NCBI RefSeq assembly: GCF_000739555.1
Contig: NZ_BBJN01000018.1
Coordinates: forward strand, 1-62,063
DNA length: 62,063 nt
Source: Halolamina rubra
Lineage (GTDB): Archaea > Halobacteriota > Halobacteria > Halobacteriales > Haloferacaceae
Direction: 5' to 3'
Below, piece after piece: positions 52,983 through 62,036 of the stretch. A program made the position numbers and the translations under genes. The first letter of the stretch is position 1; each line of letters begins with the position of its first letter. Under the pieces are notes generated by a model. It had not been told where the DNA came from. It saw only the letters and a list, made by a program, of their open reading frames with translations, and ran no database searches.

Positions 52983-53887
52983 GCTTCATCACCTTCCTTG
53001 ACGTCGAACGCGTCTCGAAGCGCGTCCCCGAACAGGTTGATCCCTAGCACCGTGATCATGATCAGTATGCCTGGGATGATGGATATCCAGGGAGCTTGTG
53101 TGAGGAACGTGCGGCCCTGGCCGAGCATCGCCCCCCAGGTCGGCGTCGTCGGCTTGACCCCCAGTCCGAGGAACGAGAGCGTCGATTCAGCGAGCATCGC
53201 CCGCGCGACGAGGACGGTGAACTGGACGATGATAGGCGCTACAGTGTTGGGGAACGTCTCCTCGAAGATGATCTCGAAGTCCGACAGCCCGACGTTCTCC
53301 GCCGCGAGGATATACTCCTCCTCTCGGACTGAGAGTACTTCTCCGCGGGTGATGCGGGCGAAGTCGTCGATGTAGGCGAACCCCACCGCGAAGATGACGT
53401 TCCAGAACCCCTGGCCGAAGATGGCCACCAGCATAATGGCGATCAGCAGCCACGGGAACGCCCACATCACGTCGACGGCCCGCATTAGCACGTCATCGAT
53501 CCACCCGCCGTAGTATCCCGAGAGCAATCCGATGAGGACGCCGAAAAAGCCGCCAAACAGGACCGCCCCTAGTCCGACGGCCAGACTGATGCGGGCGCCA
53601 TACATCACACGTGAGAGGATATCACGGCCGTACGAGTCGGTCCCGAGCGGGTGCGCTCCCGACAGCGTTGGTGGCTGAAACACGCCGTACTCCTGTGCCA
53701 TTGGGTCATAGGGAGTCAGCTCCGGGGCGAAGATAGCCGCAAGGATGAACACCGAGACGATCACCAGTCCGACCTTGGCTTTAAGATCTTGTTGGAGCGT
53801 GTCAACGAACTGTTCGATCAGGTCCGTCCGGATCCCGAAAATACGGGCCCGATCGGTCTTGACAATATCACTGAGGGAAGTCGACAC
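52979..53887 (-). CDS. Peptide ABC transporter permease (DppC type)
   Basis: 302 residues, six membrane helices. The N-terminal helix is preceded by the OppC domain ('LQQDLKAKVGLVIVSVFILA'), then 'HPLGTDSYGRDILSRVMYGA', typical of DppC, and the EAA loop 'YILAAENVGLSDFEIIFEE' that contacts the ATPases. 'SFLGLGVKPTTPTWGAML' is the conserved C-terminal segment. Two bases after the DppB gene. Confidence 0.9.
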   Translation of the reverse strand: MSTSLSDIVKTDRARIFGIRTDLIEQFVDTLQQDLKAKVGLVIVSVFILAAIFAPELTPYDPMAQEYGVFQPPTLSGAHPLGTDSYGRDILSRVMYGARISLAVGLGAVLFGGFFGVLIGLLSGYYGGWIDDVLMRAVDVMWAFPWLLIAIMLVAIFGQGFWNVIFAVGFAYIDDFARITRGEVLSVREEEYILAAENVGLSDFEIIFEETFPNTVAPIIVQFTVLVARAMLAESTLSFLGLGVKPTTPTWGAMLGQGRTFLTQAPWISIIPGILIMITVLGINLFGDALRDAFDVKEGDEA

Positions 53888-53889
53888 AG

Positions 53890-54849
53890 TTACTCACCCC
53901 CTCCGTACTTGATTTTCGGATTGATCATGGTGTAGACGAGGTCAACGAGAAGGTTCATGAACACGAACACGATGGAAATGAGGATTACACCACCCTGTAT
54001 GACCGGAAAGTCCCGGCGATTGATCGAGTTGATGAGGAGCCGCCCCATCCCCCGGATACCGAAAACGATCTCAACGGAAACAACTCCGCCGAGCAACACC
54101 GCGAACAGGATGCCCGAGACCGTCACGACAGGGATTAGGGCGTTCTGTAGCCCGTGCTTGTAAAGCACTAATCGGGGGCTCAGTCCTTTCGAACGGGCAG
54201 TACGCATGTAATCCTCGTTCAACACTTCCAGCATTGAAGAACGAGTCATCCTCATGATAATTCCGCCGTATGGTACACCAACAGCCAGCGCTGGCAAGAT
54301 GACGTGGCTGAACCACGTGACCAATCCTTCCTGTGGTTTGACATAACCGAACGCTGGAAGGAACTCAAATCGGTTGGCGAACACCAGTATCAGGAGAATC
54401 CCAATGAAAAAACCCGGGACGCTGATACCGATAAAGGAAAACAGCGTCGCAAGGTAATCCTCAACCTGATAGCGTCTGGTAGCGCTGACAATGCCGGCAG
54501 GGATTGCGATGAGGAACGCTATCGCCATGCCGACGAGGCCAATACTCAGCGTTGGACCTGCGACCCCAATGAGCAGATCCAGTACCGGTTGGTTGTTGAA
54601 AATGGACTCCCCTAAATCACCGAAGAGAATGTCCCGCATCCAGTAGAAGTACTGGATGTACACCGGTTCGTCTAGGCGGAGTTCTTGCCGCAACGCCTCG
54701 ATTGCTTCCGGTGGTGCATCGCCCCCGAGCATTAACCGGGCGGGGTCGCCCGGGATGGACCGGACCGCGATGAACACGACGGTTGCAACAAAGTAGATGA
54801 CGAGGGCGGCGTGCCCGACACGTTTTGCAATATATCTACGCATTCCCAT
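53890..54849 (-). CDS. Peptide ABC transporter permease (DppB type)
   Basis: 319 residues. Begins 'YIAKRVGHAALVIYFVATVV' and has 'RSIPGDPARLMLGGDAPPEA', the DppB periplasmic segment, five more membrane helices, and the EAA loop 'DYMRTARSKGLSPRLVLYKH'. Forms the membrane channel with the DppC-like protein. It starts 11 bases after the binding-protein gene. Confidence 0.9.
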   Translation of the reverse strand: MGMRRYIAKRVGHAALVIYFVATVVFIAVRSIPGDPARLMLGGDAPPEAIEALRQELRLDEPVYIQYFYWMRDILFGDLGESIFNNQPVLDLLIGVAGPTLSIGLVGMAIAFLIAIPAGIVSATRRYQVEDYLATLFSFIGISVPGFFIGILLILVFANRFEFLPAFGYVKPQEGLVTWFSHVILPALAVGVPYGGIIMRMTRSSMLEVLNEDYMRTARSKGLSPRLVLYKHGLQNALIPVVTVSGILFAVLLGGVVSVEIVFGIRGMGRLLINSINRRDFPVIQGGVILISIVFVFMNLLVDLVYTMINPKIKYGGGE

Positions 54850-54860
54850 TGTGGAGGGTC

Positions 54861-56624
54861 TCAGTCCTCAACGTAGGCGCGGTGGAAGTTACTCATCCCG
54901 ACCTGGATACCGACGTTCTTGAGTCCACCACCCTGTGGTTTCCCTACCTGTGGGAACACCGTCATCGCATAGGGGGCGTCCTCGACGAATATCTCCATTC
55001 CTTCCTTTATCAACTCTTCACGTTTGTCCCGATCAGCAGTCCTGAAGTCCTCCTCCATGATTTCGTCGAATTCTTCGTTGCTGTAGAGGCCTTTCTGCCA
55101 AGTGCCGCCGACACCCTCCTCCGGTGGTACCGGCGTGTGGAGCTGTTTGTACCAGTCGGCGTATGGGTCAACTGCTGTCGCCCCACCGTACATGGAGGCC
55201 ATGTGGTCGTACTCGTAGATAGTGGTCCAGTATGAGGAGGACTGCTGAATGTCGAGTTCCGCCTCGATGCCGACCTCACTAAGCTGTGACTGGATCACTG
55301 TCAGGCCCCGCTCGTCGTCGGGTGTGCCCAGGATGCGCATCTCGAAACGTGGATCGCCCGTGTAGCCCGCCTCGTCGAGGAGTTCCTTCGCACCCTCGGG
55401 GTCGTAATACTGCCCCGGTTCAGGGTTCTCTTCGTAGACGAACATCAGGGGGTTGAACAGCCAATGCGCCGGAACACCCAGCCCGAAGTATGCCTTTTCG
55501 ATCAGTGCTTCCCGATCAATGGCTTTTGCGATGGCCCGTCTGACCTTTGGATTTTCTGTCGGGATCTCCTTCCCTCCCCACGTGTCAGCACCGGCGAATT
55601 CTTCCTCTCCGCTTACCCACTCGGCCCATTTGTTGTATGGGTCCTCAGCCGGATTGTTCGCAAGGAGTGAGAGCCCCTTCCAGTTTCCGGGGGATGTTTG
55701 TCGGAGCTGGATGTTCGAAGCGGATCGAGCCTGGTCGGCGAACTGCCCCGGGATTTTACTAGCGAACTGGGCGGACCCCGTCTTGACTGCAGTCCACAGT
55801 GTCGACGGCTCCGGGATGAGTTCGATCGTAACCTGATCGAGGTAGGGAAGCTGGTTGCCCTCCTCATCCGTCTCCCAGTAGTCGTCGAACTTCTCCAGTG
55901 TCAGCGAGGTCCCCGTGTCACGTTCGGTGAGCTCGAACGGACCGCTTCCAACCGGCATCCGGGTGTACTCGTCGTCTCCCATCTCCTCGACGGCGTCCAC
56001 GTTGACGATGGCTCCAGCACGACCGGGGACCACCGTCATGAAGGACAGGAACGGCGCTGTCGCCCGTTCGAGGGTGATGACCAGTGTTGTTGAATCGGGT
56101 GCCTCGACAGACTCGACCATCGCTACCTTTCCGCCGTGGGGGGATTCCTCCATCTCACGGACGCGATCGATGGAGGCCTTGCACATCTCCGCGTCCAGTG
56201 TGTCGCCGTTGTGGAACGTGATCCCTTCGCGGATGGTGAACTCGTAGGTCGTCCCGTCGTCCGAGATGGTCCAATCACTCGCCGCGTCGCCGACGATTTC
56301 TCTGTTTGTGTTTATCTTGAGGAGTCCGTTGAACAGGTTCGACATAATCTGCATCTGGACACCCTTGTTCACCATGTGCGGATCCAATCGGGGGATCTGG
56401 TTCACAAGCCACGCTGCCGTAATTTCCCCCCCACCGCTCTCGGGTGGTGTCGGCGAATCGGTCGAACCTTGAGACGGTGAATCCCCCTCCGTTTCGTCCG
56501 GTTCGCTTTCACCTGTGCACCCGGCCAGCCCCGCACTCACGCCGCTGAATCCCGCCGCACTCAGCAGTTTGAGAGATGTGCGACGATCGATTTTCGGCCC
56601 TTCGAGATCGTTATTGTCTAACAT
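54861..56624 (-). CDS. Peptide/nickel-type solute-binding lipoprotein (SBP family 5)
   Basis: 587 residues from the ATG at 56624; the frame extends to 56729 but would overlap the divergent regulator. The signal 'DRRTSLKLLSAAGFSGVSAG' ends with lipobox 'LAGCTG', a Tat lipoprotein. The SBP_bac_5 domain shows 'IPRLDPHMVNKGVQMQIMSN', 'YEFTIREGITFHNGDTLDAE' (the family signature) and 'VRRAIAKAIDREALIEKAYF'. Captures peptides or similar solutes outside the cell for the adjacent permeases. First gene of the operon, divergent from a Bat-type regulator 73 bases away. Confidence 0.9.
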   Translation of the reverse strand: MLDNNDLEGPKIDRRTSLKLLSAAGFSGVSAGLAGCTGESEPDETEGDSPSQGSTDSPTPPESGGGEITAAWLVNQIPRLDPHMVNKGVQMQIMSNLFNGLLKINTNREIVGDAASDWTISDDGTTYEFTIREGITFHNGDTLDAEMCKASIDRVREMEESPHGGKVAMVESVEAPDSTTLVITLERATAPFLSFMTVVPGRAGAIVNVDAVEEMGDDEYTRMPVGSGPFELTERDTGTSLTLEKFDDYWETDEEGNQLPYLDQVTIELIPEPSTLWTAVKTGSAQFASKIPGQFADQARSASNIQLRQTSPGNWKGLSLLANNPAEDPYNKWAEWVSGEEEFAGADTWGGKEIPTENPKVRRAIAKAIDREALIEKAYFGLGVPAHWLFNPLMFVYEENPEPGQYYDPEGAKELLDEAGYTGDPRFEMRILGTPDDERGLTVIQSQLSEVGIEAELDIQQSSSYWTTIYEYDHMASMYGGATAVDPYADWYKQLHTPVPPEEGVGGTWQKGLYSNEEFDEIMEEDFRTADRDKREELIKEGMEIFVEDAPYAMTVFPQVGKPQGGGLKNVGIQVGMSNFHRAYVED

Positions 56625-56670
56625 ACGGTCTGATGAAATGCGAGGGTGTAACACACAAGTACTTGTGGCC

Positions 56671-56681
56671 AAATATATTGG
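56671..56681 (+). promoter_or_regulatory. TATA-like box in the regulator/ABC divergent promoter
   Basis: AAATATATTGG lies about 22 bases upstream of the regulator's ATG at 56698, fitting a leaderless mRNA and supporting that start over frames reaching back to 56515. Confidence 0.5.
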
Positions 56682-56697
56682 ATACCCCCACAAGGCC

Positions 56698-57435
56698 ATG
56701 CGTGAAATCGAAATCGGTATTCGACACAATGGCTGTCCAGTTACCGAGACTAGCAGTCAGTATCCTGAAGTAGAGCTGCGTAACGTTTCAAAATCACAGA
56801 TAGGCGAAAAAGTCAATAAGCGACTCCTCGGTCTTAGCGGACCGATGGAAGCCGTTCAAGCGTTCGCTGAGACGTTTCGTGATCATGAGAAAGTGAGGGC
56901 CTTCAACCGGGTCTCGAATCTTGAAACTAACCCAGTGTTCTACTCTGCGACCATCCGGTACCACAACGGACCGAGTATTGCGGAACTGGTGATGGAACAC
57001 GGGTGTTACCAGAACAGTACCGTCGTCGTGAAACATGGTGTCGAACACTGGATCGTCTACACCGACGACGAATCGGAAGTAAATGGCCTCACCAATGATA
57101 TCGAGTCCCACGGCAACGATATCGTCAACTACCGAAGCGTCGATATCGGCACCATCAGCAGCAATAAACTCCACGGTTACGAGACATTGTTCGCACAGCT
57201 CACCGACAGCCAGAAGCAGGCGTTCGAGACCGCACTCAAATGTGGCTTCTACGAACACGAGAGCGAGGTAACCGTCGAGGATGTCGCGGACCAACTCAAT
57301 CGCCATCATACGACCGTCTGGGAACATTTGGACAAGGCTGAGGAAGTCATTCTCCATGAGGTCGGTCAGCGGATATTCGGGGGGTCGGAGGATCTGCATA
57401 ACGTTCACGAGTTGGAGTCGCAGTCCCAGTCGTAG
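56698..57435 (+). CDS. Bat-type HTH_10 transcriptional regulator
   Basis: 245 residues from the ATG at 56698. The C-terminal domain is the bacterio-opsin activator HTH: 'LTDSQKQAFETALKCGFYEH', then 'VTVEDVADQLNRHHTTVWEHL' as recognition region. The N-terminal 150 residues are an alpha/beta sensor-like domain ('EIEIGIRHNGCPVTETSSQY', 'VVVKHGVEHWIVYTDDESE') with no PAS or GAF motif visible. Divergent from the peptide ABC operon and therefore its likely regulator. Confidence 0.85.
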   Translation: MREIEIGIRHNGCPVTETSSQYPEVELRNVSKSQIGEKVNKRLLGLSGPMEAVQAFAETFRDHEKVRAFNRVSNLETNPVFYSATIRYHNGPSIAELVMEHGCYQNSTVVVKHGVEHWIVYTDDESEVNGLTNDIESHGNDIVNYRSVDIGTISSNKLHGYETLFAQLTDSQKQAFETALKCGFYEHESEVTVEDVADQLNRHHTTVWEHLDKAEEVILHEVGQRIFGGSEDLHNVHELESQSQS

Positions 57436-57735
57436 TCGCTATCTGTCTCCCAAATGGTGGCCGCATACCAGGAGCGTACCTGCCAGGTCCCCCTCTATTC
57501 CTTCGATCAACCGTCCAGTTGGTTGAATCCGTATGGAATTTGTCACAAACACCACATCGGGCTGTTAGCCGAGCGCCCACGCGTAGGTAGTAGATGATAT
57601 AGTTCCGGCCTAAGAAAGTCTGCTCGAATTTCGGACCGTCGACTGCACACAATTTATTGAAGTAAGTCCGTGTAATCTCTGTTTATTCGGAGAATATTTA
57701 GAGAAACAGTTAAGTCACAGGATTATGTCCGTATA
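57436..57735. other. Intergenic stretch before the aminotransferase
   Basis: 300 bases. The minus strand at about 57550-57640 has an open stretch ('YIIYYLRVGARLTARCGVC') resembling a coding remnant, but without start or family. An A/T-rich AATATTTA at 57692-57699 may be the TATA box of the aminotransferase gene. Confidence 0.35.
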
Positions 57736-59079
57736 GTGTCGGCAACGACCATGTCCCACGAATACACATTACAAGGTACGAACGCAGAAATCACGGATCA
57801 GTATGACGAGTATCTGATGCCCATTTGGAAGAGTTTGAACGTGCCAATTAAACGGGCAGAGGGCTGTACTGTCGAAGATTTCGAAGGGAACGAGTATCTC
57901 GACGTATTCTCAGGCATTTCCGTAACGAACGCAGGGCACCGTAACGAGTCTGTTATTGAAGCAGCCAAAGAGCAACTTGACGAATTCGTTCACGGTTGTA
58001 CTTATCTTCATCCCCATCAACCAGCAGCGGATCTCGGTGAGCGACTTGCAAAAATAACACCTGGTGACCTCCAAAAGTCGTTCTTTGCTAATTCGGGGAC
58101 AGAGTCGGTCGAAGGAGCTGTGAAACTGGCCCGCAAGTACACAGAGAGCAAGGAAGTCGTTGCCTTAGAAATGGGGTTCCATGGTCGCACCTTGGGGTCA
58201 CTCGCGCTCACCGGGAATAAGGCCTACAAGAACGAGATGGGGCCGACCATCAACGACGTTGCTCACACGACTGCACCCTATGGATACCGTTGTCCGCGCT
58301 GTGACGGTGACACTTGCACGGCCGAGTGTGCCAACCAGCTTGAACAAGTTATCGAGACCCACACTGCCGGCGATTTAGCGGCGGTAATCATCGAACCTGT
58401 GATGGGTGAGGGAGGAATTATCGTCCCATCTGAGGGGTGGCTGAAGCGGGTCGAAGAGATTACCCATGAGCATGACGGACTGCTCATCGTCGATGAAGTC
58501 CAGACCGGCTTTGGCCGCACTGGCGAAATGTGGGCCCTCGACCACTTCGATGTCGAGCCCGACATAATGTCGCAAGCCAAAGGAATCGCCAACGGTCTTC
58601 CATTAGGGAGTTTCACCGCCAGTGAGGAAATTGCGAACGCATTCGAATCAGGTGATCATCTTTCAACATTCGGTGGTAACCCGGTGGCCTGTGCAGCCGC
58701 GCTAGCAACTATCGACCAGCTTCAGGACGGCCTCATCGAACAGTCTCATGAACACGGGAACTGGCTTGGTGACAGGCTGGCCGAGCTCGAAGAAGACTAT
58801 GATGTGGTCGGTGACACTCGAGGTCTCGGCCTGATGCAAGGGGTCGAAATAGTCGATCCGGAGCAGCCAGGTCCGATGGAGGTCGCACCTGCACCCGATC
58901 AAGACCTTGCCAAAGCGGTGGCCAAGAGATTACGTAAGGATGCTAATATAATCATGGGTGTTGGTGGCTTCTACAACAATGTCATGCGGTTCCAGCCACC
59001 TCTATCTATTTCTCGTGATCAACTCGAAAGGACAATGAAGGCACTGGAAGATGCTATCGCCGAAGAGGCCGATGTCTAG
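57736..59079 (+). CDS. Class III PLP-dependent aminotransferase (GABA/AGXT2-like)
   Basis: 447 residues from a GTG at 57736; an ATG at 57751 is equally possible. PLP-site residues: 'ANSGTESVEGAVKLAR' (119-134, phosphate cup), 'DEVQTGFGRTG' with Asp253, and the Schiff-base Lys282 in 'SQAKGIANGLPLG'. An insertion 'CPRCDGDTCTAEC' (186-198) has four cysteines, matching the cysteine-rich loop of AGXT2-like/5-phosphohydroxylysine-type relatives. It likely deaminates an omega-amino acid, beta-amino acid or similar amine, giving a (semi)aldehyde that could be oxidised by the AOR nearby. Not in an overlapping operon but on the same strand as the amidase. Confidence 0.88.
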   Translation: MSATTMSHEYTLQGTNAEITDQYDEYLMPIWKSLNVPIKRAEGCTVEDFEGNEYLDVFSGISVTNAGHRNESVIEAAKEQLDEFVHGCTYLHPHQPAADLGERLAKITPGDLQKSFFANSGTESVEGAVKLARKYTESKEVVALEMGFHGRTLGSLALTGNKAYKNEMGPTINDVAHTTAPYGYRCPRCDGDTCTAECANQLEQVIETHTAGDLAAVIIEPVMGEGGIIVPSEGWLKRVEEITHEHDGLLIVDEVQTGFGRTGEMWALDHFDVEPDIMSQAKGIANGLPLGSFTASEEIANAFESGDHLSTFGGNPVACAAALATIDQLQDGLIEQSHEHGNWLGDRLAELEEDYDVVGDTRGLGLMQGVEIVDPEQPGPMEVAPAPDQDLAKAVAKRLRKDANIIMGVGGFYNNVMRFQPPLSISRDQLERTMKALEDAIAEEADV

Positions 59080-59090
59080 TTTGAATGTGA

Positions 59091-59282
59091 ATATCATTCC
59101 AGAAATCAAAGGACGAATTTGAACACCTACGGATTCATTTCATCGATCACCCGTTTTCGGACGATGGTCGTGGTGAAGTCCTTGACCGGTTGCCAGAGAT
59201 CGAGCGGTTTATCGAAGATGGCCCTAGCTCGCTCCCCTGGAAATTACGATCGGTGGACGAGGTATTTTGGTACCAACGTTGA
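59091..59282 (+). CDS. Small open frame or gene remnant between aminotransferase and amidase
   Basis: About 63 codons without an obvious start codon, ending 'LPWKLRSVDEVFWYQR' before TGA at 59280. The stretch 'IHFIDHPFSDDGRGEVLDRL' looks like real protein with haloarchaeal codon use. Probably the 3' end of an otherwise lost gene; no family recognised. Confidence 0.3.
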   Translation: MSFQKSKDEFEHLRIHFIDHPFSDDGRGEVLDRLPEIERFIEDGPSSLPWKLRSVDEVFWYQR

Positions 59283-59301
59283 GTAGACTAGTTGTGAGAC
59301 G

Positions 59302-60078
59302 ATGAGTCAGGAAATAACGGTCCGAGCTGTTCAGCGTCGCCCAGAATTGGGCAACGTCGAATATAATGTAGGTATAGCCAAGACAGCAATAGAGGAGGCC
59401 GAAGCTGATGGAGTTGACCTCCTAGTCCTGCCCGAACTGTTCCTCTCCGGGTATCATATTGACGAGTTCGATATAGCGGCAATTGTTGGTTCAGCCGCCG
59501 ATGCGGTTGATCGCCTCGCTGCGGCCACTAGCGAAACGACCGTCGTCATCGGTACACCGGTCGAATTGGATGGGGAATACCGTAACTCAGCGGTTGTAAT
59601 CGACGAGGGGGAAGTCTTTGGCACTTACCATAAGACTCACCTCTACGGTGACGAGGAATCGGTGTTCGAATCAGGGACGTCACTTCCAGTATTCGAGACG
59701 ACCGCAGGGAATCTTGGTGTGCAAGTCTGTTACGATATCGAGTTCCCAGAGGTATCCCGACAGTTGACCCTAGCAGGTGCTGAGGTGCTCGTGACCCCGT
59801 TAGCTAATATGCGTCCGTTTCAATCCGACCAGCAAATCTACGGGGCCGCACGGGCGCTGGAAAATATCCGACCACATGTCGTCTGCAACCGTATCGGCAA
59901 GGAACAAGGAGTTGAGTTCTTCGGTGCGAGCGCTATCTACGACGAGCGTGGGCAACCCGTTGTCTCAGCGGGAGAGGATATCCCAATAGAACTAACAGGA
60001 ACAATCGAACTAACTGCCGAAGGTGCAGACACACTGCAGTACATCAACGACAGACGTCCAACACTGTATGAAAATTAA
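59302..60078 (+). CDS. Nitrilase-superfamily carbon-nitrogen hydrolase
   Basis: 258 residues. The catalytic triad is Glu45 ('VLPELFLSGY'), Lys111 ('YHKTHLYGDE') and Cys143 ('QVCYDIEFPE'), and 'NRIGKEQGVEFFGASAIYDE' is the conserved second glutamate region. Hydrolyses an amide, for example a deaminated amino-acid amide or N-carbamoyl compound. Aliphatic amidase, omega-amidase and beta-ureidopropionase types cannot be separated by eye. Its position after an aminotransferase favours an omega-amidase-like or pyrimidine/beta-amino-acid role. Confidence 0.88.
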   Translation: MSQEITVRAVQRRPELGNVEYNVGIAKTAIEEAEADGVDLLVLPELFLSGYHIDEFDIAAIVGSAADAVDRLAAATSETTVVIGTPVELDGEYRNSAVVIDEGEVFGTYHKTHLYGDEESVFESGTSLPVFETTAGNLGVQVCYDIEFPEVSRQLTLAGAEVLVTPLANMRPFQSDQQIYGAARALENIRPHVVCNRIGKEQGVEFFGASAIYDERGQPVVSAGEDIPIELTGTIELTAEGADTLQYINDRRPTLYEN

Positions 60079-60163
60079 TCAGGGTTCTGATTAGCCCTTA
60101 GGCAGTTGAAGTGACTGAAAAGCAGGTTCATAATAGCCGAAATTACCTGTCCGATCTGGTGCC

Positions 60164-60334
60164 GTGACTTACGCGACCCTCAAGGGTAATCATGATCGCA
60201 TCCGAAAGACCTGCGAACGTCTTGAGTCAGGGCTGCTTGGAACGGTGGATGAAATCCCAGTAGCAAACTTGGGTTCCGATTTCCGCCATTTGGTCCGTAA
60301 CAGCTTTTACCAGTCTCAATCAGGCGCTGACTGA
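60164..60334 (+). CDS. Small open frame convergent to the AOR gene
   Basis: 56 codons from a GTG at 60164: 'MTYATLKGNHDRIRKTCERL' to 'NSFYQSQSGAD', stop at 60332, overlapping the 3' end of the AOR gene by 15 bases. Composition is protein-like and basic-helical, but there is no known family. Could be a microprotein or a remnant. Confidence 0.3.
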   Translation: MTYATLKGNHDRIRKTCERLESGLLGTVDEIPVANLGSDFRHLVRNSFYQSQSGAD

Positions 60335-62002
60335 TTGGCAGTCGCCAGGGAGGGCGTTGTCAGGTACGACGCCGTCCTCCCAGCCGCGTTCGTCGTAGTA
60401 CTCATCTAACGCCTGCTGGAAATTCGGGAGATCGTAGGGGAGGGCATCATCGTCCGCACGGTCGAACCCGCGCTGGTTGTTGAAGTGGCGTTCGAGCGTG
60501 ACGATGCGGTCACCGACGGCCAGTAGCTCCTCGAAGTCGGCGCCAAATAAGGACTCGTACCGCTTCGGAGTCATGTAGTCCCGCGAGAACTTGCAGACAA
60601 CGCCAGCGTCGTTGAGTGCCATCAGGTTCTCGCGGTGGACCAGCTCGTCAGCCTTCCCGAGAGTACCCAGGGGGTCGACCGCGTCCTCCTCGTCGACAAG
60701 GGGGTACTCCACCGAGTAGAAGGTCGCGTACATGTGGTCGGCGCCGCGGTTCGCGACCGCGTAGGAGAGCCCCTGCCCATTGAGCACTCGTCCCTCGTGA
60801 GCCGCGAAGTCCATCCCCTTGACCGACCAGTTCTCCACGCCCAATTCGTTGTGAATTCGGTCAATTCCTTCCGCTAGGAGGTCGCCGTCACCCTCGCGGT
60901 AGGCGATTTTCTCAATCAAGTCGTGGATACGGTCGACGTTCCCGAACTCGTCGTTGGCCGCCAGATAGGCCGCGACAGTATTGCCAGCGGAGATGGCGTC
61001 CAGTCCGAACTGGTCACAGAGTGTGTTGGACTTCATCACCTCGACGATGTCGTTGACGCCCGAGTTCGAGCCGAACGCCATTGCGACCTCGAACTCCGGT
61101 CCCTCGGTCTCGACGCCTGCTTCCTCGTCCTTCGTCGGGAGTTTGCAGGCGAAGGCACACTGCGAGCAGGTACCCTTCTTGTACTTTTTCTCCTCGACGG
61201 CCGCGCCGTTGATCCCCTCGACGCCGTCGAACTGCTGTTCGGAGAAGTAGTAGGAGGGCAGCCCTTCGACCTCATTGGCGAGGTCCATCACGGCGACGGT
61301 GCCCTGCCGCTTCATGATGTGGTCGTCAGTGGCGGCCTCCCGGTGGATTTCCATCTGGGTTGAGGGAATCTCGATTTCGGCAACCGAATCGCCGCCGACC
61401 GTGAGCGCCTTCACATTCTTTGCCCCCAACACCGCGCCAAGACCGCCACGACCGAATGCTCGTTCCTCGGAAGTCATGATGGAAGCAAACCGGACCTGAT
61501 TCTCACCCGCTGGCCCGATGACGGCTGTCTGGTCCGGGGTAACGCTGCGGTCCTCCTCCAGATACTCGACTGTCTCCGAGACAGTCGCACTTTCCAGATT
61601 GGGCACTGCTTCGAACTCGACGCCGTCGTCGCGGACATGAACGGCAACCAAGTCGTCGCTCTTGCCAGTGATTTCGACGGCACCATAGCCCGTGTCGGCG
61701 AAGTTTCGAGACATGAACCCGCCGGCGTTACTAGAGATCAGGCCGTCTGTCAGGGGTGAGACGCCGGTCACATTCATTCGACCGGTGAAACTCATCGTCG
61801 ACGCCTGCATCGGACCGGTGGTAAACACCAGTCGATTCTCCGCTCCCAGTGGGTCCGCATCAAAGGGGATCCGCTTGTGTGCCAGCCGAGTCCCGACACC
61901 GCGACCGCCAACGTACCGTTGATTGATTTCCTTGATTTCACTTTCTGCCGTTGTCCGCTCACTAAGGTTGATTGTCAGAAGGGGGCCCTTATTGTGTAAC
62001 AT
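60320..62002 (-). CDS. aor: Aldehyde:ferredoxin oxidoreductase (tungsten/molybdenum pterin enzyme)
   Basis: 560 residues, starting 'MLHNKGPLLTINLSERTTAE', the usual AOR opening. Pterin and cluster motifs: 'GGRGVGTRLAHKRIPFDADP', 'GPMQASTMSFTGRMNVTGVS', 'GRGGLGAVLGAKNVKAL', and the [4Fe-4S] ligands Cys279, Cys282, Cys286 ('CSQCAFACKLP') with Cys470 ('AGVVCKFSRD'). Oxidises aldehydes to acids, reducing ferredoxin, in the cytoplasm with a tungstopterin or molybdopterin cofactor. Slightly short of the 600-plus residues of hyperthermophilic AOR. A TATA-like box at 62026-62036 indicates a short leader. Substrate may be the aldehyde from the neighbouring aminotransferase. Confidence 0.9.
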   Translation of the reverse strand: MLHNKGPLLTINLSERTTAESEIKEINQRYVGGRGVGTRLAHKRIPFDADPLGAENRLVFTTGPMQASTMSFTGRMNVTGVSPLTDGLISSNAGGFMSRNFADTGYGAVEITGKSDDLVAVHVRDDGVEFEAVPNLESATVSETVEYLEEDRSVTPDQTAVIGPAGENQVRFASIMTSEERAFGRGGLGAVLGAKNVKALTVGGDSVAEIEIPSTQMEIHREAATDDHIMKRQGTVAVMDLANEVEGLPSYYFSEQQFDGVEGINGAAVEEKKYKKGTCSQCAFACKLPTKDEEAGVETEGPEFEVAMAFGSNSGVNDIVEVMKSNTLCDQFGLDAISAGNTVAAYLAANDEFGNVDRIHDLIEKIAYREGDGDLLAEGIDRIHNELGVENWSVKGMDFAAHEGRVLNGQGLSYAVANRGADHMYATFYSVEYPLVDEEDAVDPLGTLGKADELVHRENLMALNDAGVVCKFSRDYMTPKRYESLFGADFEELLAVGDRIVTLERHFNNQRGFDRADDDALPYDLPNFQQALDEYYDERGWEDGVVPDNALPGDCQSVSA

Positions 62003-62025
62003 AAAACAATTCTCAGCCCAATAGA

Positions 62026-62036
62026 TGTTAAATATT
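62026..62036 (-). promoter_or_regulatory. TATA-like box of the AOR gene
   Basis: The minus strand reads AATATTTAACA about 28 bases upstream of the ATG at 62002. Confidence 0.5.

Noticed and set aside
59478..59492. Further half-site TTGTTGGTT of the long palindrome in the amidase gene
   Set aside because: Only one arm is present, inside coding sequence, with no inverted partner at 22-23 bases.
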